Shown: positions 35,719 to 44,198, counted from the stretch's first letter. The stretch: DNA of 64,000 nucleotides from Pseudomonas sp. PH1b (GCF_000633395.1 NZ_AYMU01000012.1:124001-188000), one strand, 5' to 3'. Program-made: numbers and translations. Notes: generated from the letters alone by a model not told the origin.

Positions 35719-35958
35719 GTGGCCACGACTCAAACACCCCTCAGCTCCTACGAACGCCTGGGTGTGCGCATCCAGAAAATCATCAACGCTCCCACCGCAC
35801 AGAAAGCCAAGGCCGCGCTGATCTTTCGCCTTGCCGATGAGCCTCAGGACGAGTGGGAACGCCTGCTGGAGGAAATCGCCGAGAACGACAACGTCACCCT
35901 CGCCTATCGCGATGACGGCGGCGTACAGATTTTCTGGGTCGTGCCGAAGGAAGATTGA
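35719..35958 (+). CDS. DUF1654-family protein, likely SOS-induced
   Basis: A 79-residue protein (MATTQTPLSSYERLGVRIQK..., ending IFWVVPKED) that I recognise as the DUF1654 family of small Pseudomonas proteins of unknown function. The GTG at 35719 is preferred over the ATG at 35689 because AAGGA lies seven bases before it, and the ATG falls inside the LexA box. It is followed after four bases by an endonuclease I gene, and the SOS box suggests both take part in the response to DNA damage (inference). Confidence 0.75.
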   Translation: MATTQTPLSSYERLGVRIQKIINAPTAQKAKAALIFRLADEPQDEWERLLEEIAENDNVTLAYRDDGGVQIFWVVPKED

Positions 35959-35962
35959 GTCA

Positions 35963-36652
35963 ATGAGTGTTCGCTGTTTTGCCCTGCTGTTGCTGTTTCT
36001 TACTTTCACCGCCCAGGCCGATGCGCCCCGCACCTTCAGCGAAGCCAAAAAGGTCGCCTGGAAACTCTATGCCCCTCAATCCACCGAGTTCTATTGCGGC
36101 TGCAAGTACAGTGGCAACCGGGTCAACCTGGCGGCCTGCGGCTACGTTCCGCGCAAGAACGCCAAACGTGCGCAACGCATCGAATGGGAGCACATAGTGC
36201 CGGCCTGGCAGATTGGCCATCAGCGTCAGTGCTGGCAGCAAGGCGGTCGCAAGAACTGCACCCGCAGCGATTCGGTCTATCAGCGTGCCGAAGCCGACCT
36301 GCACAATCTGGTGCCGAGCATTGGTGAAGTGAACGGCGACCGCAGCAACTTCAGCTTCGGCTGGCTGCCAGAGCAATCGGGACAGTACGGCTCATGCCTG
36401 ACTCAAGTGGACTTCAAGTCCAAGAAGGTCATGCCCCGCCCTTCGATCCGCGGCATGATCGCTCGCACTTACTTCTACATGAGCAAGCAGTACGGCCTGC
36501 GCCTGTCCAAACAGGATCGGCAGCTCTTCGAGGCCTGGAACAAGACCTACCCAGTGCAGGACTGGGAGCGCCAGCGCAACCAGACCGTAGCCTGCGTGAT
36601 GGGGCGCGGTAACGAGTTCGTCGGCGCGGTCAACCTCAAGGCTTGTGGCTGA
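35963..36652 (+). CDS. endA: Endonuclease I (EndA), exported
   Basis: A 229-residue periplasmic/extracellular DNase. A signal peptide (CFALLLLFLTFTAQA) is cleaved near residue 19. The beta-beta-alpha metal motif is around RIEWEHIVPAW with the catalytic His, followed by DLHNLVPSIGEVNGDRSNF. Cys residues (YCGCKYSG, KNCTRSD) probably form disulfides. It degrades double-stranded DNA. It starts four bases after the DUF1654 stop with GGAAG upstream, so it is cotranscribed behind the LexA box, an unusual regulation for EndA. Confidence 0.93.
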   Translation: MSVRCFALLLLFLTFTAQADAPRTFSEAKKVAWKLYAPQSTEFYCGCKYSGNRVNLAACGYVPRKNAKRAQRIEWEHIVPAWQIGHQRQCWQQGGRKNCTRSDSVYQRAEADLHNLVPSIGEVNGDRSNFSFGWLPEQSGQYGSCLTQVDFKSKKVMPRPSIRGMIARTYFYMSKQYGLRLSKQDRQLFEAWNKTYPVQDWERQRNQTVACVMGRGNEFVGAVNLKACG

Positions 36653-36661
36653 CCGGGAGAC

Positions 36662-36678
36662 GCCCGCCGGGAGCGGGC
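36662..36678. terminator. Hairpin between convergent endA and SPOR gene
   Basis: GCCCGC / GCGGGC with a 5-nt loop, in the 50-base space between converging genes. No T-run; likely weak terminator. Confidence 0.4.
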
Positions 36679-36703
36679 ACTATTAGACGTTGCGTGAACA
36701 GGC

Positions 36704-37075
36704 TTACTGCGCAGCCCGGTGCTCGATCACCGTCGCCTCGATATCGCGCTTTTTAGCCTTGGCCAGCTTCTCGACGATTTCCCCCTGCTTCGCCTCGGCC
36801 TCGGCCTGGGTCGCGAATGGCCCGACCAGGACTCGCCGCTTGCCCTCCACGGTATCCACGCTGGACATGATCCCGTGCTCGATCAGCCACCCGGTCAGGT
36901 CACTCACCGCCAAGGGCAGCTCGCTACCCACCAGCACATCCCACTGCGGTGCGGTGGAGGCTTCGGCCGGCTGAACCTGTACCGCTGCGGCAGCACTCTT
37001 GTTCGCTTCGACGCGCTTGCCTTCGCCACAACCGGCCAACACCAATACCGCCATCATCATCGCTACTGTGCGCAC
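36704..37075 (-). CDS. SPOR-domain-like lipoprotein
   Basis: A 123-residue lipoprotein with lipobox LAGC (Cys at residue 16). The C-terminal 75 residues follow the SPOR pattern of alternating strands and helices (WDVLVGSELPL..., KRRVLVGPFATQAEAEAKQGEI). SPOR domains bind denuded septal peptidoglycan glycans, so a cell-envelope role is likely. A single gene convergent with endA. Confidence 0.75.
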   Translation of the reverse strand: MRTVAMMMAVLVLAGCGEGKRVEANKSAAAAVQVQPAEASTAPQWDVLVGSELPLAVSDLTGWLIEHGIMSSVDTVEGKRRVLVGPFATQAEAEAKQGEIVEKLAKAKKRDIEATVIEHRAAQ

Positions 37076-37324
37076 AACCTACCCCTAGAAAGTCTGAGGC
37101 GCCGATTTTAGCACTCAAGACACAAGAGCCCCTGTCACAAAATCAGGCCGAAACAGGAAGATTGATATTTATTGCCTCTGTATAGTTGCGCCTTGGGAAT
37201 TAATAGATCGTCTGCGCGTCAGAAAGATGCACCCACTCAGTGGAACTTCGCACTAATCTATACCTAAGACCGACCTCTGCACTGTTTGAATCTGGTGCCC
37301 TACAAAGCTATCAAGGAGAAGATC

Positions 37325-37519
37325 ATGCTGATACTCACCCGCAAAGTCGGTGAAAGCATAAACATCGGTGACGACATTACGATCACCATTCTCGGCGTCA
37401 GTGGCCAACAGGTCCGTATCGGGATCAACGCGCCAAAAGACGTTGCGGTACACCGTGAAGAAATCTATCAACGCATTCAGGCAGGACTTACAGCTCCGGA
37501 CAAACGCGAGACTCCTTGA
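37325..37519 (+). CDS. rsmE: CsrA/RsmE-family translational regulator
   Basis: A 64-residue CsrA-family RNA-binding protein that represses translation by binding GGA motifs near ribosome-binding sites. It is sequestered by GacA-controlled small RNAs (RsmX/Y/Z) in pseudomonads. [17 protein letters not shown] is the canonical N-terminus, and R44 of the VHREE segment is the key RNA-binding residue. The C-terminal tail ([10 protein letters not shown]) fits RsmE rather than RsmA of the P. protegens group, as I remember it. AAGGAG precedes the ATG. It would control secondary metabolism, possibly including the clusters at 1-14 kb (inference). Confidence 0.9.
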
Positions 37520-37758
37520 ACAGCATGCGCCCCAGCCCTTTGCCCAGGCACAATGGCTGGCGCAACGCGCGTCTTGCTTGCCTTGAGCTTTGCCCCGCAG
37601 AAAGCCCGCATGCCCCGACCGGACTGCGGCCACAGCCGATTCCCAGCCACTGGATTGCCCCCCACCACTGACCATCGCCTGCTCCAGGCGACAGACCCGA
37701 CCGCCGGTGCCCGGCGCGCGGCGCCATAACAGTGCAGGCGTCGCCCCGGGGCCAGCCG

Positions 37759-38199
37759 TCAGTTGCCGGCTTCCGGCTCCACCGCCTTGAACCCCAATCC
37801 CTGATTGAACCGCAGCAGGTAACCGTCCGGGTCCAGCACCAGCAGGTTCAACTGGCCACACAACACGCCGTCCTGCCGATACCAGCACTCCTCGATCTCC
37901 CTGCGCAAAGCAATACCGGCCTGCGCCATCGCGGCGGCCAGTTGCCGGATATCCGGACACTCGATCGACAAGTTCATTCCACGACCGAAAGGCGCCTGCA
38001 GAGGACCGACACGCCAGGCCGACTCCTGCTGATCATCCTGCTCGAGCATTAACTGGCTGCCATTGAAGGATAGAAAGGCAAAGAAGTGTTCCGGACGCTG
38101 ATACTCCACCTTGAAATCCAGAGTATCGCGATAGAAAGTCAAACTACGCTCCAGGTCCGAGACCAGCATCTCTGGAACCAGGCTATTCATTTGAAACAT
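37759..38199 (-). CDS. VOC-family (glyoxalase/bleomycin-resistance) protein
   Basis: A 146-residue protein with the paired beta-alpha-beta-beta-beta units of the vicinal oxygen chelate fold: EMLVSDLERSLTFYRDTLDFKV in the first half and LVLDPDGYLLRF at the end. Members are metal enzymes or drug-binding resistance proteins; the substrate is not evident here. ATG 38199 is chosen for GGAAG just upstream; a GTG at 38217 is an alternative. Confidence 0.8.
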   Translation of the reverse strand: MFQMNSLVPEMLVSDLERSLTFYRDTLDFKVEYQRPEHFFAFLSFNGSQLMLEQDDQQESAWRVGPLQAPFGRGMNLSIECPDIRQLAAAMAQAGIALRREIEECWYRQDGVLCGQLNLLVLDPDGYLLRFNQGLGFKAVEPEAGN

Positions 38200-38279
38200 C
38201 GAAGGCTTCCATTGCACATTGATCGAGCCGCGAGACTACTCTCAAGCCCTACTTGGACGCAGCCCCCGCTTACCAATGT

Positions 38280-38741
38280 TTACAACTGAGCCCAGGTCAC
38301 CCCACGCGCCATGCCACTGGCCGCGACGACCAGCAATACCACCAGTAGCGCCTGCAAGTGACTGACACGGGCGAACAACACGGCTTGGCCTGTCTCGATC
38401 GCCCCACTTCGTCCCAGGGCGATGCGCCACTTGATCAGGGCAATCATTGGCCGGACTTCCAACAGCAAAATTGCGATGAACAACGCCATCTTCAGATGAA
38501 ACAACGGCTGGTGCAGGTAATAGTCCGTGCCTTTCTCATAACCACCAAAGGCCCTCAAGAGGCCGGTGACCAGCAACACCAGCGCCGCCAGCCCCCAGAT
38601 ATTGTCCGCCAGCAACACAACGCGAGGCGCACCCTGCCCAGCGGCCAAGCGCCTGAACGCCGAGCCACGTGCCAGCACCGCAGCAAAAGCGCCGGCAAAC
38701 GCCAGCAAATGCACAGCCGCCAACAACCAATGCATCAACAT
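38280..38741 (-). CDS. DUF2214-family membrane protein
   Basis: A 153-residue integral membrane protein with about four hydrophobic segments (HWLLAAVHLLAFAGAFAAVL; VLLADNIWGLAALVLLVTGL; LKMALFIAILLLEVRPMIAL; LQALLVVLLVVAASGMARGV). The pattern matches the DUF2214 family of unknown function. ATG 38741 has GGAG nine bases upstream; an in-frame ATG at 38750 overlaps that site. Confidence 0.75.
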   Translation of the reverse strand: MLMHWLLAAVHLLAFAGAFAAVLARGSAFRRLAAGQGAPRVVLLADNIWGLAALVLLVTGLLRAFGGYEKGTDYYLHQPLFHLKMALFIAILLLEVRPMIALIKWRIALGRSGAIETGQAVLFARVSHLQALLVVLLVVAASGMARGVTWAQL

Positions 38742-38859
38742 CGGGCTCATCTCCGCTTGACTGCTCGACAGACTCGGGTAGCTCAGTAATAGCTCATGAG
38801 CAGACGATCTGCAGCGAACCTGCAACGAGCCAGAGGCAGACGCACACTGCACAAAAAAA

Positions 38860-38898
38860 GCGGCCCATCGCCGATCAACAAGATCGGCAATGGGCCGC
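38860..38898 (-). terminator. Rho-independent terminator of the chitinase operon
   Basis: A 17-bp stem with one mismatch (left arm 38860-38876, loop AACAA, right arm 38882-38898) followed on the minus strand by a run of seven T, directly after the chitinase stop. Confidence 0.9.
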
Positions 38899-38931
38899 CC
38901 GGTCATTTACAGCTTCAATGACCTGTACGGT

Positions 38932-40398
38932 TCAGCCGTGACTCTTCAGCAGTACCTTGCTCCACAGCGTAAAGGCCGCGGATGGCGTCCAGGCCGGGTT
39001 CGAGGTGTGCTCCTGAAGACACAGGTAACGGCTGCCTTCATAAGTGACCCCATCTTCCTTGAGATAGTGCTGGCTGGTGCGCCACTCGGGAAAACTCGGG
39101 TCAACGACACCGCCGGCAGTCCGGGTACTCACGCTACGACTGGGCAAGGACTCGCGCCCTTGAGTATCAGTGGCCGTGACGAAGTAGCTGTACTGGGTAT
39201 CGGCGCTCAACCCCTGGTCCTCGAAAACCTGGGCCGGAGTCTGCCCCACCGCACGGCCATCGCGGTACAGGGTATAGAACTCCACCGGACGTACACCGCT
39301 GGAAAGGCTCCAGCTCAGACGGACGCTGTTGCGAGCGCTTTCCAGCACCTGCAGGTTGCCTGGAGCTCCGGGACGTTCCGGCTCGCTGCCATCACCATGA
39401 ATCAGCGGTGCATAGCGATCACGAAACTCCCAGTTGTAGTGCACGCCTTGCCGGCTGATCCCTGCGTCCCAGTTCACCGACCAGGTCATCAAGCCCTTGA
39501 TGGCGTGACCGGCACCCTGCAAACGCTTGAAGGCATTGCTCAGCGCAGTCGGATCGACGACGTAGCCGGTGGCCGCGGCGTCAACGTTGCTCGGCAGTCC
39601 GATCACCAGTTTGTCCGCCGCAATCGGCGTGTAGCCGCGGGTACCCGAGGCCAGGCTGTCGGTCAGGTAGAACAGGAAATCCTCCTTCATCGCGTCATTG
39701 TTCTGAGCGATCCAGGCCCCCTGTCCACCATTGGCCTCCTGCACCCAGAGCCCATCGCCGCCCTGGTTGTAGTACTGCGGCGCGACAAAGTCGTAATAGC
39801 CTTCCAACGCCTGCAGGTAAGCCACGTACTTGCCATTACTGGTCAGGTAGGGAAACTCCGGCGCCATGCTGATGATGAAATGCTTGCCTTGACCGGCGTA
39901 GTGATCCTTCACCAACTTCAGCGCCGCGGGCAGCACTGTCTTGTTGTCGGCAAAGTCGATGGCGCTCTGCTCCAGATCGATATCCAGGCCATCGAAGCCA
40001 TAGGTTTCCACCAGGCGGATGATTTCATTGGCCAGGGGCTGCTCGTTGCCCTTGTGCAATTCGATATGCGCATCGGCGCCGCCCAGGGAGATCAGCACCG
40101 CCCGCCCCTGGCTGTTGAGCACGCCGACCTGGCGCCGGAACTCGGCATCCGACAGGTTATAGGGCTTGAAGGTGGGTATGCCGTTGCCCTTCATGAAGGC
40201 CACCGCAACCACGTTGTACTCCTTGGGCACATCCAGCAGGCTCAGGTTGGCGAACTGGCCCTGCTGGTACCCGTCACCAGGGCCCGCCGCCCAGTTGTGC
40301 CAGAAGCCCATGAGGATTTTCTTGCCGGCAATGCTCGGCATCAGCGACGCAGCATCCGCCGCTTGACTCTTGATCAATGCAAAGTCGATTTTATTCAC
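38932..40398 (-). CDS. GH18 chitinase with fibronectin III and chitin-binding domains, no signal peptide
   Basis: A 488-residue glycoside hydrolase family 18 chitinase. The catalytic barrel (about 25-335) carries DGLDIDLE at 136-143, with the acid Glu at 143, and SLGG upstream. A fibronectin type III domain (about 345-430) and a C-terminal CBM5/12 chitin-binding domain (about 437-485, with EWRTSQHYLKEDGVTYEGS) follow. The N-terminus MNKIDFALIKSQ has no signal peptide, as in P. aeruginosa ChiC, which leaves the cell by a non-classical route. The start is GTG with AAGGA upstream. It is cotranscribed 40 bases after the LPMO gene. Confidence 0.95.
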   Translation of the reverse strand: MNKIDFALIKSQAADAASLMPSIAGKKILMGFWHNWAAGPGDGYQQGQFANLSLLDVPKEYNVVAVAFMKGNGIPTFKPYNLSDAEFRRQVGVLNSQGRAVLISLGGADAHIELHKGNEQPLANEIIRLVETYGFDGLDIDLEQSAIDFADNKTVLPAALKLVKDHYAGQGKHFIISMAPEFPYLTSNGKYVAYLQALEGYYDFVAPQYYNQGGDGLWVQEANGGQGAWIAQNNDAMKEDFLFYLTDSLASGTRGYTPIAADKLVIGLPSNVDAAATGYVVDPTALSNAFKRLQGAGHAIKGLMTWSVNWDAGISRQGVHYNWEFRDRYAPLIHGDGSEPERPGAPGNLQVLESARNSVRLSWSLSSGVRPVEFYTLYRDGRAVGQTPAQVFEDQGLSADTQYSYFVTATDTQGRESLPSRSVSTRTAGGVVDPSFPEWRTSQHYLKEDGVTYEGSRYLCLQEHTSNPAWTPSAAFTLWSKVLLKSHG

Positions 40399-40438
40399 GT
40401 TCTAATCCTTCAGAACTGTTAAAGAACCTTAAGTGGGC

Positions 40439-41068
40439 TTATTTGAAGTCCAGATCGAAAGCCTGGTAAAAGCCGTTACCGGTGTTGGCAACGTTCCACA
40501 CCAACACTACAACATGGTGGCCTCTCTTATTTTTCGGCAGCACAACTTCGTGATGCGTCTTGGCTTTCAATACCGAGCCAAATTTATCGAATGGCACTTC
40601 GGTATAAAAATCCTTATAGAAAGCCGCCGGCTCCAGTTGTGCACGGCTGATACGTTGTTTCGGATCCCAGCCATCTTTGGTGATGAACCAGCTGTAACCA
40701 CGCGTCACGTGTGGCGCGCTATATTCCCATTGCACCTGAAACACCTGGCCCGGATCCACATTGACCATGGGCCAGGTGAAGGGGCGTCCGATTTTTTTTG
40801 TCATTTCTTCATCGGTGAAGTTGATGCAGTCACGTTCATCAACCTTGCCACCGCTGAGAATATGGCCGTCGGCGGGCGGCGCAACGCTTGCTACATCACT
40901 GTCGTAGGGCTTCGGAAAAGGACCCGCGACCAAAGCCGGGAAATTCTTCCCGCCCTCCATTTCGTTGACCTGCCAGGTTCCCAGCAGCCCCAGATCCACG
41001 GCTACCGAACCGCGGCTGGATGGCGAAACGACGCGACCATGTTTAAGTTGAGCTTGTGGCTTGTTCAT
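40439..41068 (-). CDS. AA10 lytic polysaccharide monooxygenase (chitin-binding protein), no signal peptide
   Basis: A 209-residue copper LPMO of the AA10 family, which oxidatively cleaves crystalline chitin and helps chitinases. The family N-terminal block HGRVVSPSSRG starts at residue 10, the second His-brace residue is in YSAPHVTRGYSW, and the C-terminal GFYQAFDLDF supplies the axial Phe. The His brace needs the first His at the mature N-terminus. Here only a short hydrophilic MNKPQAQLK precedes it, with no signal peptide, so some other processing must expose it. ATG 41068 follows GGAG. First gene of the operon with the chitinase. Confidence 0.92.
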   Translation of the reverse strand: MNKPQAQLKHGRVVSPSSRGSVAVDLGLLGTWQVNEMEGGKNFPALVAGPFPKPYDSDVASVAPPADGHILSGGKVDERDCINFTDEEMTKKIGRPFTWPMVNVDPGQVFQVQWEYSAPHVTRGYSWFITKDGWDPKQRISRAQLEPAAFYKDFYTEVPFDKFGSVLKAKTHHEVVLPKNKRGHHVVVLVWNVANTGNGFYQAFDLDFK

Positions 41069-41345
41069 ATCTTTCACTCCATTGATTAATTAACTTCTGC
41101 TCCATGTTGAGCACTTTAAACCTAGCGCATTTTTTCTGGCTTTTTTCATAAAACAGCAAACTAACCATTCAGGACAAAACATTAATAATGGCGCAAACCC
41201 CCTCACCCCTTAGACTTGCTTGTTCAAACTTACGCCTGGAATAGTCAATGTATTACACGCTTTGCCACACTAAGACCTGAGCATTCCCGGGAACAAGGCC
41301 TCAATTAGTGCAACTCACCGTGGACAGCACCCCCAAAAAACAAAA
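41069..41345. other. Promoter region of the LPMO-chitinase operon
   Basis: About 277 bases with no gene, AT-rich near the LPMO start. It lies downstream of the terminator of the lipoprotein gene at 41410 and must carry the LPMO-chitinase promoter. I see no clear operator. Confidence 0.4.
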
Positions 41346-41363
41346 ACCCGGCCTGAGCCGGGT
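41346..41363 (-). terminator. Rho-independent terminator
   Basis: ACCCGGC / GCCGGGT, loop CTGA, followed on the minus strand by TTTTGTTTTTTGG. It ends the lipoprotein gene at 41410-41760. Confidence 0.85.
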
Positions 41364-41409
41364 CTGTGTACCGATGAGATGAACGCCTGTAGTGAAAAGC
41401 CGCGCCGCG

Positions 41410-41760
41410 TTACAAACAGGTCGCCAACGCCGCCAAACGACGTTTCGAGACATAGCTGTCTTCGATTGCGTAGTAGTGAACAGTGGTTCCCGAGGCTTCG
41501 GCCTTGATATCGACGAACACCTCGGCGCCACGGGTGTACACGGTATATCCACCGACCTTGCCAGCTTGCAGATAGGCGGCGGCATCAACGCCAAAGACGG
41601 CTTCATCCTGCCAGGCGAACTGCACGCACTGCGCCACCAACTGATCCGCCTTGGCCGACGCCAGAGTCTTGCTGGGGGCAGCTGTTCGAGCCCTGTCCAT
41701 GGTGGAGCTCGCACAACCCGCCAGCAAGACCGCCACCATCACTGCCATCAACACCCGCAT
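41410..41760 (-). CDS. Hypothetical lipoprotein
   Basis: A 116-residue lipoprotein with lipobox LAGC (Cys at residue 16). The mature part has a compact alpha/beta look (GYTVYTRGAEVFVDIKAEAS; TVHYYAIEDSYVSKRRLAAL) with two Cys residues that may pair. I do not recognise a family. Its own terminator follows, and it lies downstream of an XRE-type regulator on the same strand, separated by about 90 bases. Confidence 0.75.
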   Translation of the reverse strand: MRVLMAVMVAVLLAGCASSTMDRARTAAPSKTLASAKADQLVAQCVQFAWQDEAVFGVDAAAYLQAGKVGGYTVYTRGAEVFVDIKAEASGTTVHYYAIEDSYVSKRRLAALATCL

Positions 41761-41851
41761 GCTGTCACCTCGTCCTTAAAACGCGAGAGTATCGCTCAGG
41801 CGACGGAAAAAAGGCGCCCAGACCAAAGAAAAAGCCGGCGCAGGTGTGTTT

Positions 41852-42172
41852 TCAGCACTCGGCCAAGGAGGCTGCCAACTGGGCGATAGCCTCCTGATCC
41901 TCGTTATCGAGATGCCGGTAATTCTCAATGATGGCGCGCTCATTGGTGTTCAGGCTGCCCTCGGGCAGCCTGGAGCGCTCCCCCGTCAACACATAGAGCA
42001 GGTCCACACCCTTGCGACCGAGCGCCATCAGGTAATCGGTTTTGGGCATGCGCTCACCGCTCTCGTATCGCCCCTGGGCATTGGCCTCGACCCCACCGAC
42101 AGCACCAAATTCCTGCTGGGAGAGCCCCAGGGCCTTGCGCTGCTCTTTCAACCGCTCGCCAAAAGTCTGCAT
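41852..42172 (-). CDS. XRE/Cro-CI family transcriptional regulator
   Basis: A 106-residue regulator with an N-terminal Cro/CI helix-turn-helix (FGERLKEQRKALGLSQQEFGAV, then NAQGRYESGERMPKTDYLMAL) and a short acidic C-terminal helix (ENYRHLDNEDQEAIAQLAAS). Such small regulators often come from prophages or control stress genes. ATG 42172 is chosen as the usual domain boundary; the longer open frame to 42304 is unlikely. It is divergent from rtcB-prfH across 275 bases, so it may regulate that pair (inference). Confidence 0.85.
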   Translation of the reverse strand: MQTFGERLKEQRKALGLSQQEFGAVGGVEANAQGRYESGERMPKTDYLMALGRKGVDLLYVLTGERSRLPEGSLNTNERAIIENYRHLDNEDQEAIAQLAASLAEC

Positions 42173-42447
42173 GATCGTCCTCACCCAACACGCTGATGAA
42201 GTTACGACCGCCGACATAAGGGAACGTGCCTTTTGTTTGCGCCCCCCATTGCCAGCCTCCAGGCAAAAGATTAACCTTCGCGCCCCTTCCCACACTTTTG
42301 CCAAGGAGATCCACCATGCAACAGCTGATCACCCCTTGCAGGACGTGCCTGGTTTAAACGCTGCAACCGCTATCCTATAGCGCCTTCGCTTAACCCCGCT
42401 TCGTCCTGCCATTACCTGAATTTATTTTTTCCAATCAGGAATTGGAC

Positions 42448-43581
42448 ATGGACAATTGCATCCGTCATTTGTCGAGCGGCATCTCTCTGATCGCCTCCGA
42501 CACCACCTGGATCGAAGATAAAGCGCTCCAGCAACTGCACACCACCGCACAACTGACCGGCATGCGCCAGGTCGTTGGCATGCCTGACCTGCACCCGGGC
42601 CGAGGCTATCCGGTAGGCGCGGCATTTTTTTCCACCGAGGTGATCTATCCGGCACTGGTGGGCAACGATATCGGCTGCGGCATGGCGCTGTGGCAAACCG
42701 ATCTTTCCAGCAAGCGCCTGAACCTCGACAAGCTGGAAAAGAAAATCGGCAACATCGACCGCCCCCTGGATGAACACTGGGACCAGGACCTCGCACAACT
42801 GGCGCTTCCTGCCAGCGGTCACGAACACTCACTGGGCACCATCGGTGGCGGCAACCATTTCGCCGAACTGCAACAGCTTGACGACGTATACGACACCCAG
42901 GCTGTGCAGGAGCTGGAGCTCGATCCACAAGCCCTGTTGCTGCTGGTGCACAGCGGGTCTCGCGGCCTGGGAGAGGCCGTTTTGCGCCGCCACATGGACC
43001 AGCACGGCCACAACGGCCTGGACATGGCCAGCGCAGCCGGCGCCCGCTACCTGCAAGAGCACGATGAAGCCCTGGTCTTCGCCGAAGCCAACCGCCGCCT
43101 GATAGCCCAGCGCCTGCTACACAATCTGCGCGCCAAGGGCCGGAGCATCCTGGACATCAACCACAACCTGGTGTCCGCGGCGAACGTTGACGGCGTCCCG
43201 GGCTGGTTGCACCGCAAGGGCGCTACACCTTCGGACCAGGGCCTGGTGGTGATTCCCGGCTCTCGCGGAGACTACAGCTACCTGGTGAAACCCGATCCAT
43301 CACCAGTCAGCCTCTATTCGCTGGCCCATGGCGCCGGGCGCAAATGGCTGCGCAGCGACTGCAAGGATCGACTGGCAAACCGCTTCAGCTTCGATCAGCT
43401 CAAACGGACCCAACTGGGCAGCCGGGTGATCTGTGAAGATCGCGGGCTGATGTACGAGGAGGCTCCCGAAGCCTACAAGAGTATCGACACTGTCCTGGGC
43501 AGCCTGCGTGACGCCGGCCTGGTGAAGATCATTGCCCGGCTCAAGCCGGTACTGACCTACAAACGCCGGGGGTGCTGCTGA
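42448..43581 (+). CDS. rtcB: RtcB-type RNA ligase
   Basis: A 377-residue RtcB-family RNA ligase, which joins 2',3'-cyclic phosphate and 5'-OH RNA ends using GTP and Mn. Landmarks are GNDIGCGMALW with the metal Cys, GTIGGGNHFAEL, VHSGSRGLGE, and YSLAHGAGRKWLR containing the His that becomes guanylylated. It is shorter than the tRNA-repair RtcB of E. coli (about 408) and fits the RtcB2 branch that pairs with PrfH. ATG 42448 has AGGA seven bases upstream. Its stop overlaps the prfH start by one base. Confidence 0.93.
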   Translation: MDNCIRHLSSGISLIASDTTWIEDKALQQLHTTAQLTGMRQVVGMPDLHPGRGYPVGAAFFSTEVIYPALVGNDIGCGMALWQTDLSSKRLNLDKLEKKIGNIDRPLDEHWDQDLAQLALPASGHEHSLGTIGGGNHFAELQQLDDVYDTQAVQELELDPQALLLLVHSGSRGLGEAVLRRHMDQHGHNGLDMASAAGARYLQEHDEALVFAEANRRLIAQRLLHNLRAKGRSILDINHNLVSAANVDGVPGWLHRKGATPSDQGLVVIPGSRGDYSYLVKPDPSPVSLYSLAHGAGRKWLRSDCKDRLANRFSFDQLKRTQLGSRVICEDRGLMYEEAPEAYKSIDTVLGSLRDAGLVKIIARLKPVLTYKRRGCC

Positions 43582-44198
43582 TGATTCTTCTACAACTTTC
43601 TTCCGCCCAGGGGCCGGTCGAATGCGAACTGGCAGTGACTCAGGCCCTGCGTCGACTGCACGATGAAGCCGAGGCACGGGGCGTACGCCTCGGCATCGTC
43701 GAGCGAGTTGCCGGCCAGGCTCGCGACACCTGCCGATCGGTGCTGGTCAGCCTTGATGGCAATCAGGCAGCGAGCCTTGCCGAGCACTGGACAGGCACCC
43801 TGCTCTGGACCTGCAAGAGCCCCTATCGTCCCGGCCACAAGCGCAAGAACTGGTTCTTTGCCGGGCAACTGTTCAGCGCGCCGGCGGAGAGCCTGGAAGG
43901 CGAGATCCGCTTTGAGGCCATGCGCGCTTCGGGTCCGGGCGGACAACACGTGAACAAGACCGACTCCGCCGTACGCGCCACGCACCTGGCAACCGGCATC
44001 AGCGTGAAAGTGCAATCCGAGCGCAGTCAGCACGACAACAAGCGCCTGGCGCGCCTGCTGATCCAGCAACGCCTGGCAGCACGGCAACAGCAATCCGAAG
44101 ACGACCTACGCCTGCAACGCCGCGAGGCCCATCACCGGGTCGAGCGTGGCAACCCGCGGCGCACCTTCAACGGCAGCACCTTTATTCCCCTGGACTGA
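43581..44198 (+). CDS. prfH: Peptide chain release factor homolog PrfH
   Basis: A 205-residue release-factor paralogue with the peptidyl-tRNA hydrolysing GGQ motif at 120-122 (SGPGGQHVNKTDSAVR). It lacks the long N-terminal domain and codon-recognition region of RF1/RF2. PrfH is reported to act on ribosomes whose 16S rRNA decoding centre has been cut, releasing the peptide so that RtcB can reseal the RNA. The TGATG overlap with rtcB shows tight coupling, consistent with one ribosome-repair module. Confidence 0.93.
   Translation: MILLQLSSAQGPVECELAVTQALRRLHDEAEARGVRLGIVERVAGQARDTCRSVLVSLDGNQAASLAEHWTGTLLWTCKSPYRPGHKRKNWFFAGQLFSAPAESLEGEIRFEAMRASGPGGQHVNKTDSAVRATHLATGISVKVQSERSQHDNKRLARLLIQQRLAARQQQSEDDLRLQRREAHHRVERGNPRRTFNGSTFIPLD

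Noticed and set aside
38890..40422. A 510-codon plus-strand frame opposite the chitinase
   Set aside because: Shadow frame; the chitinase on the minus strand has catalytic, fibronectin III and CBM5/12 domains.
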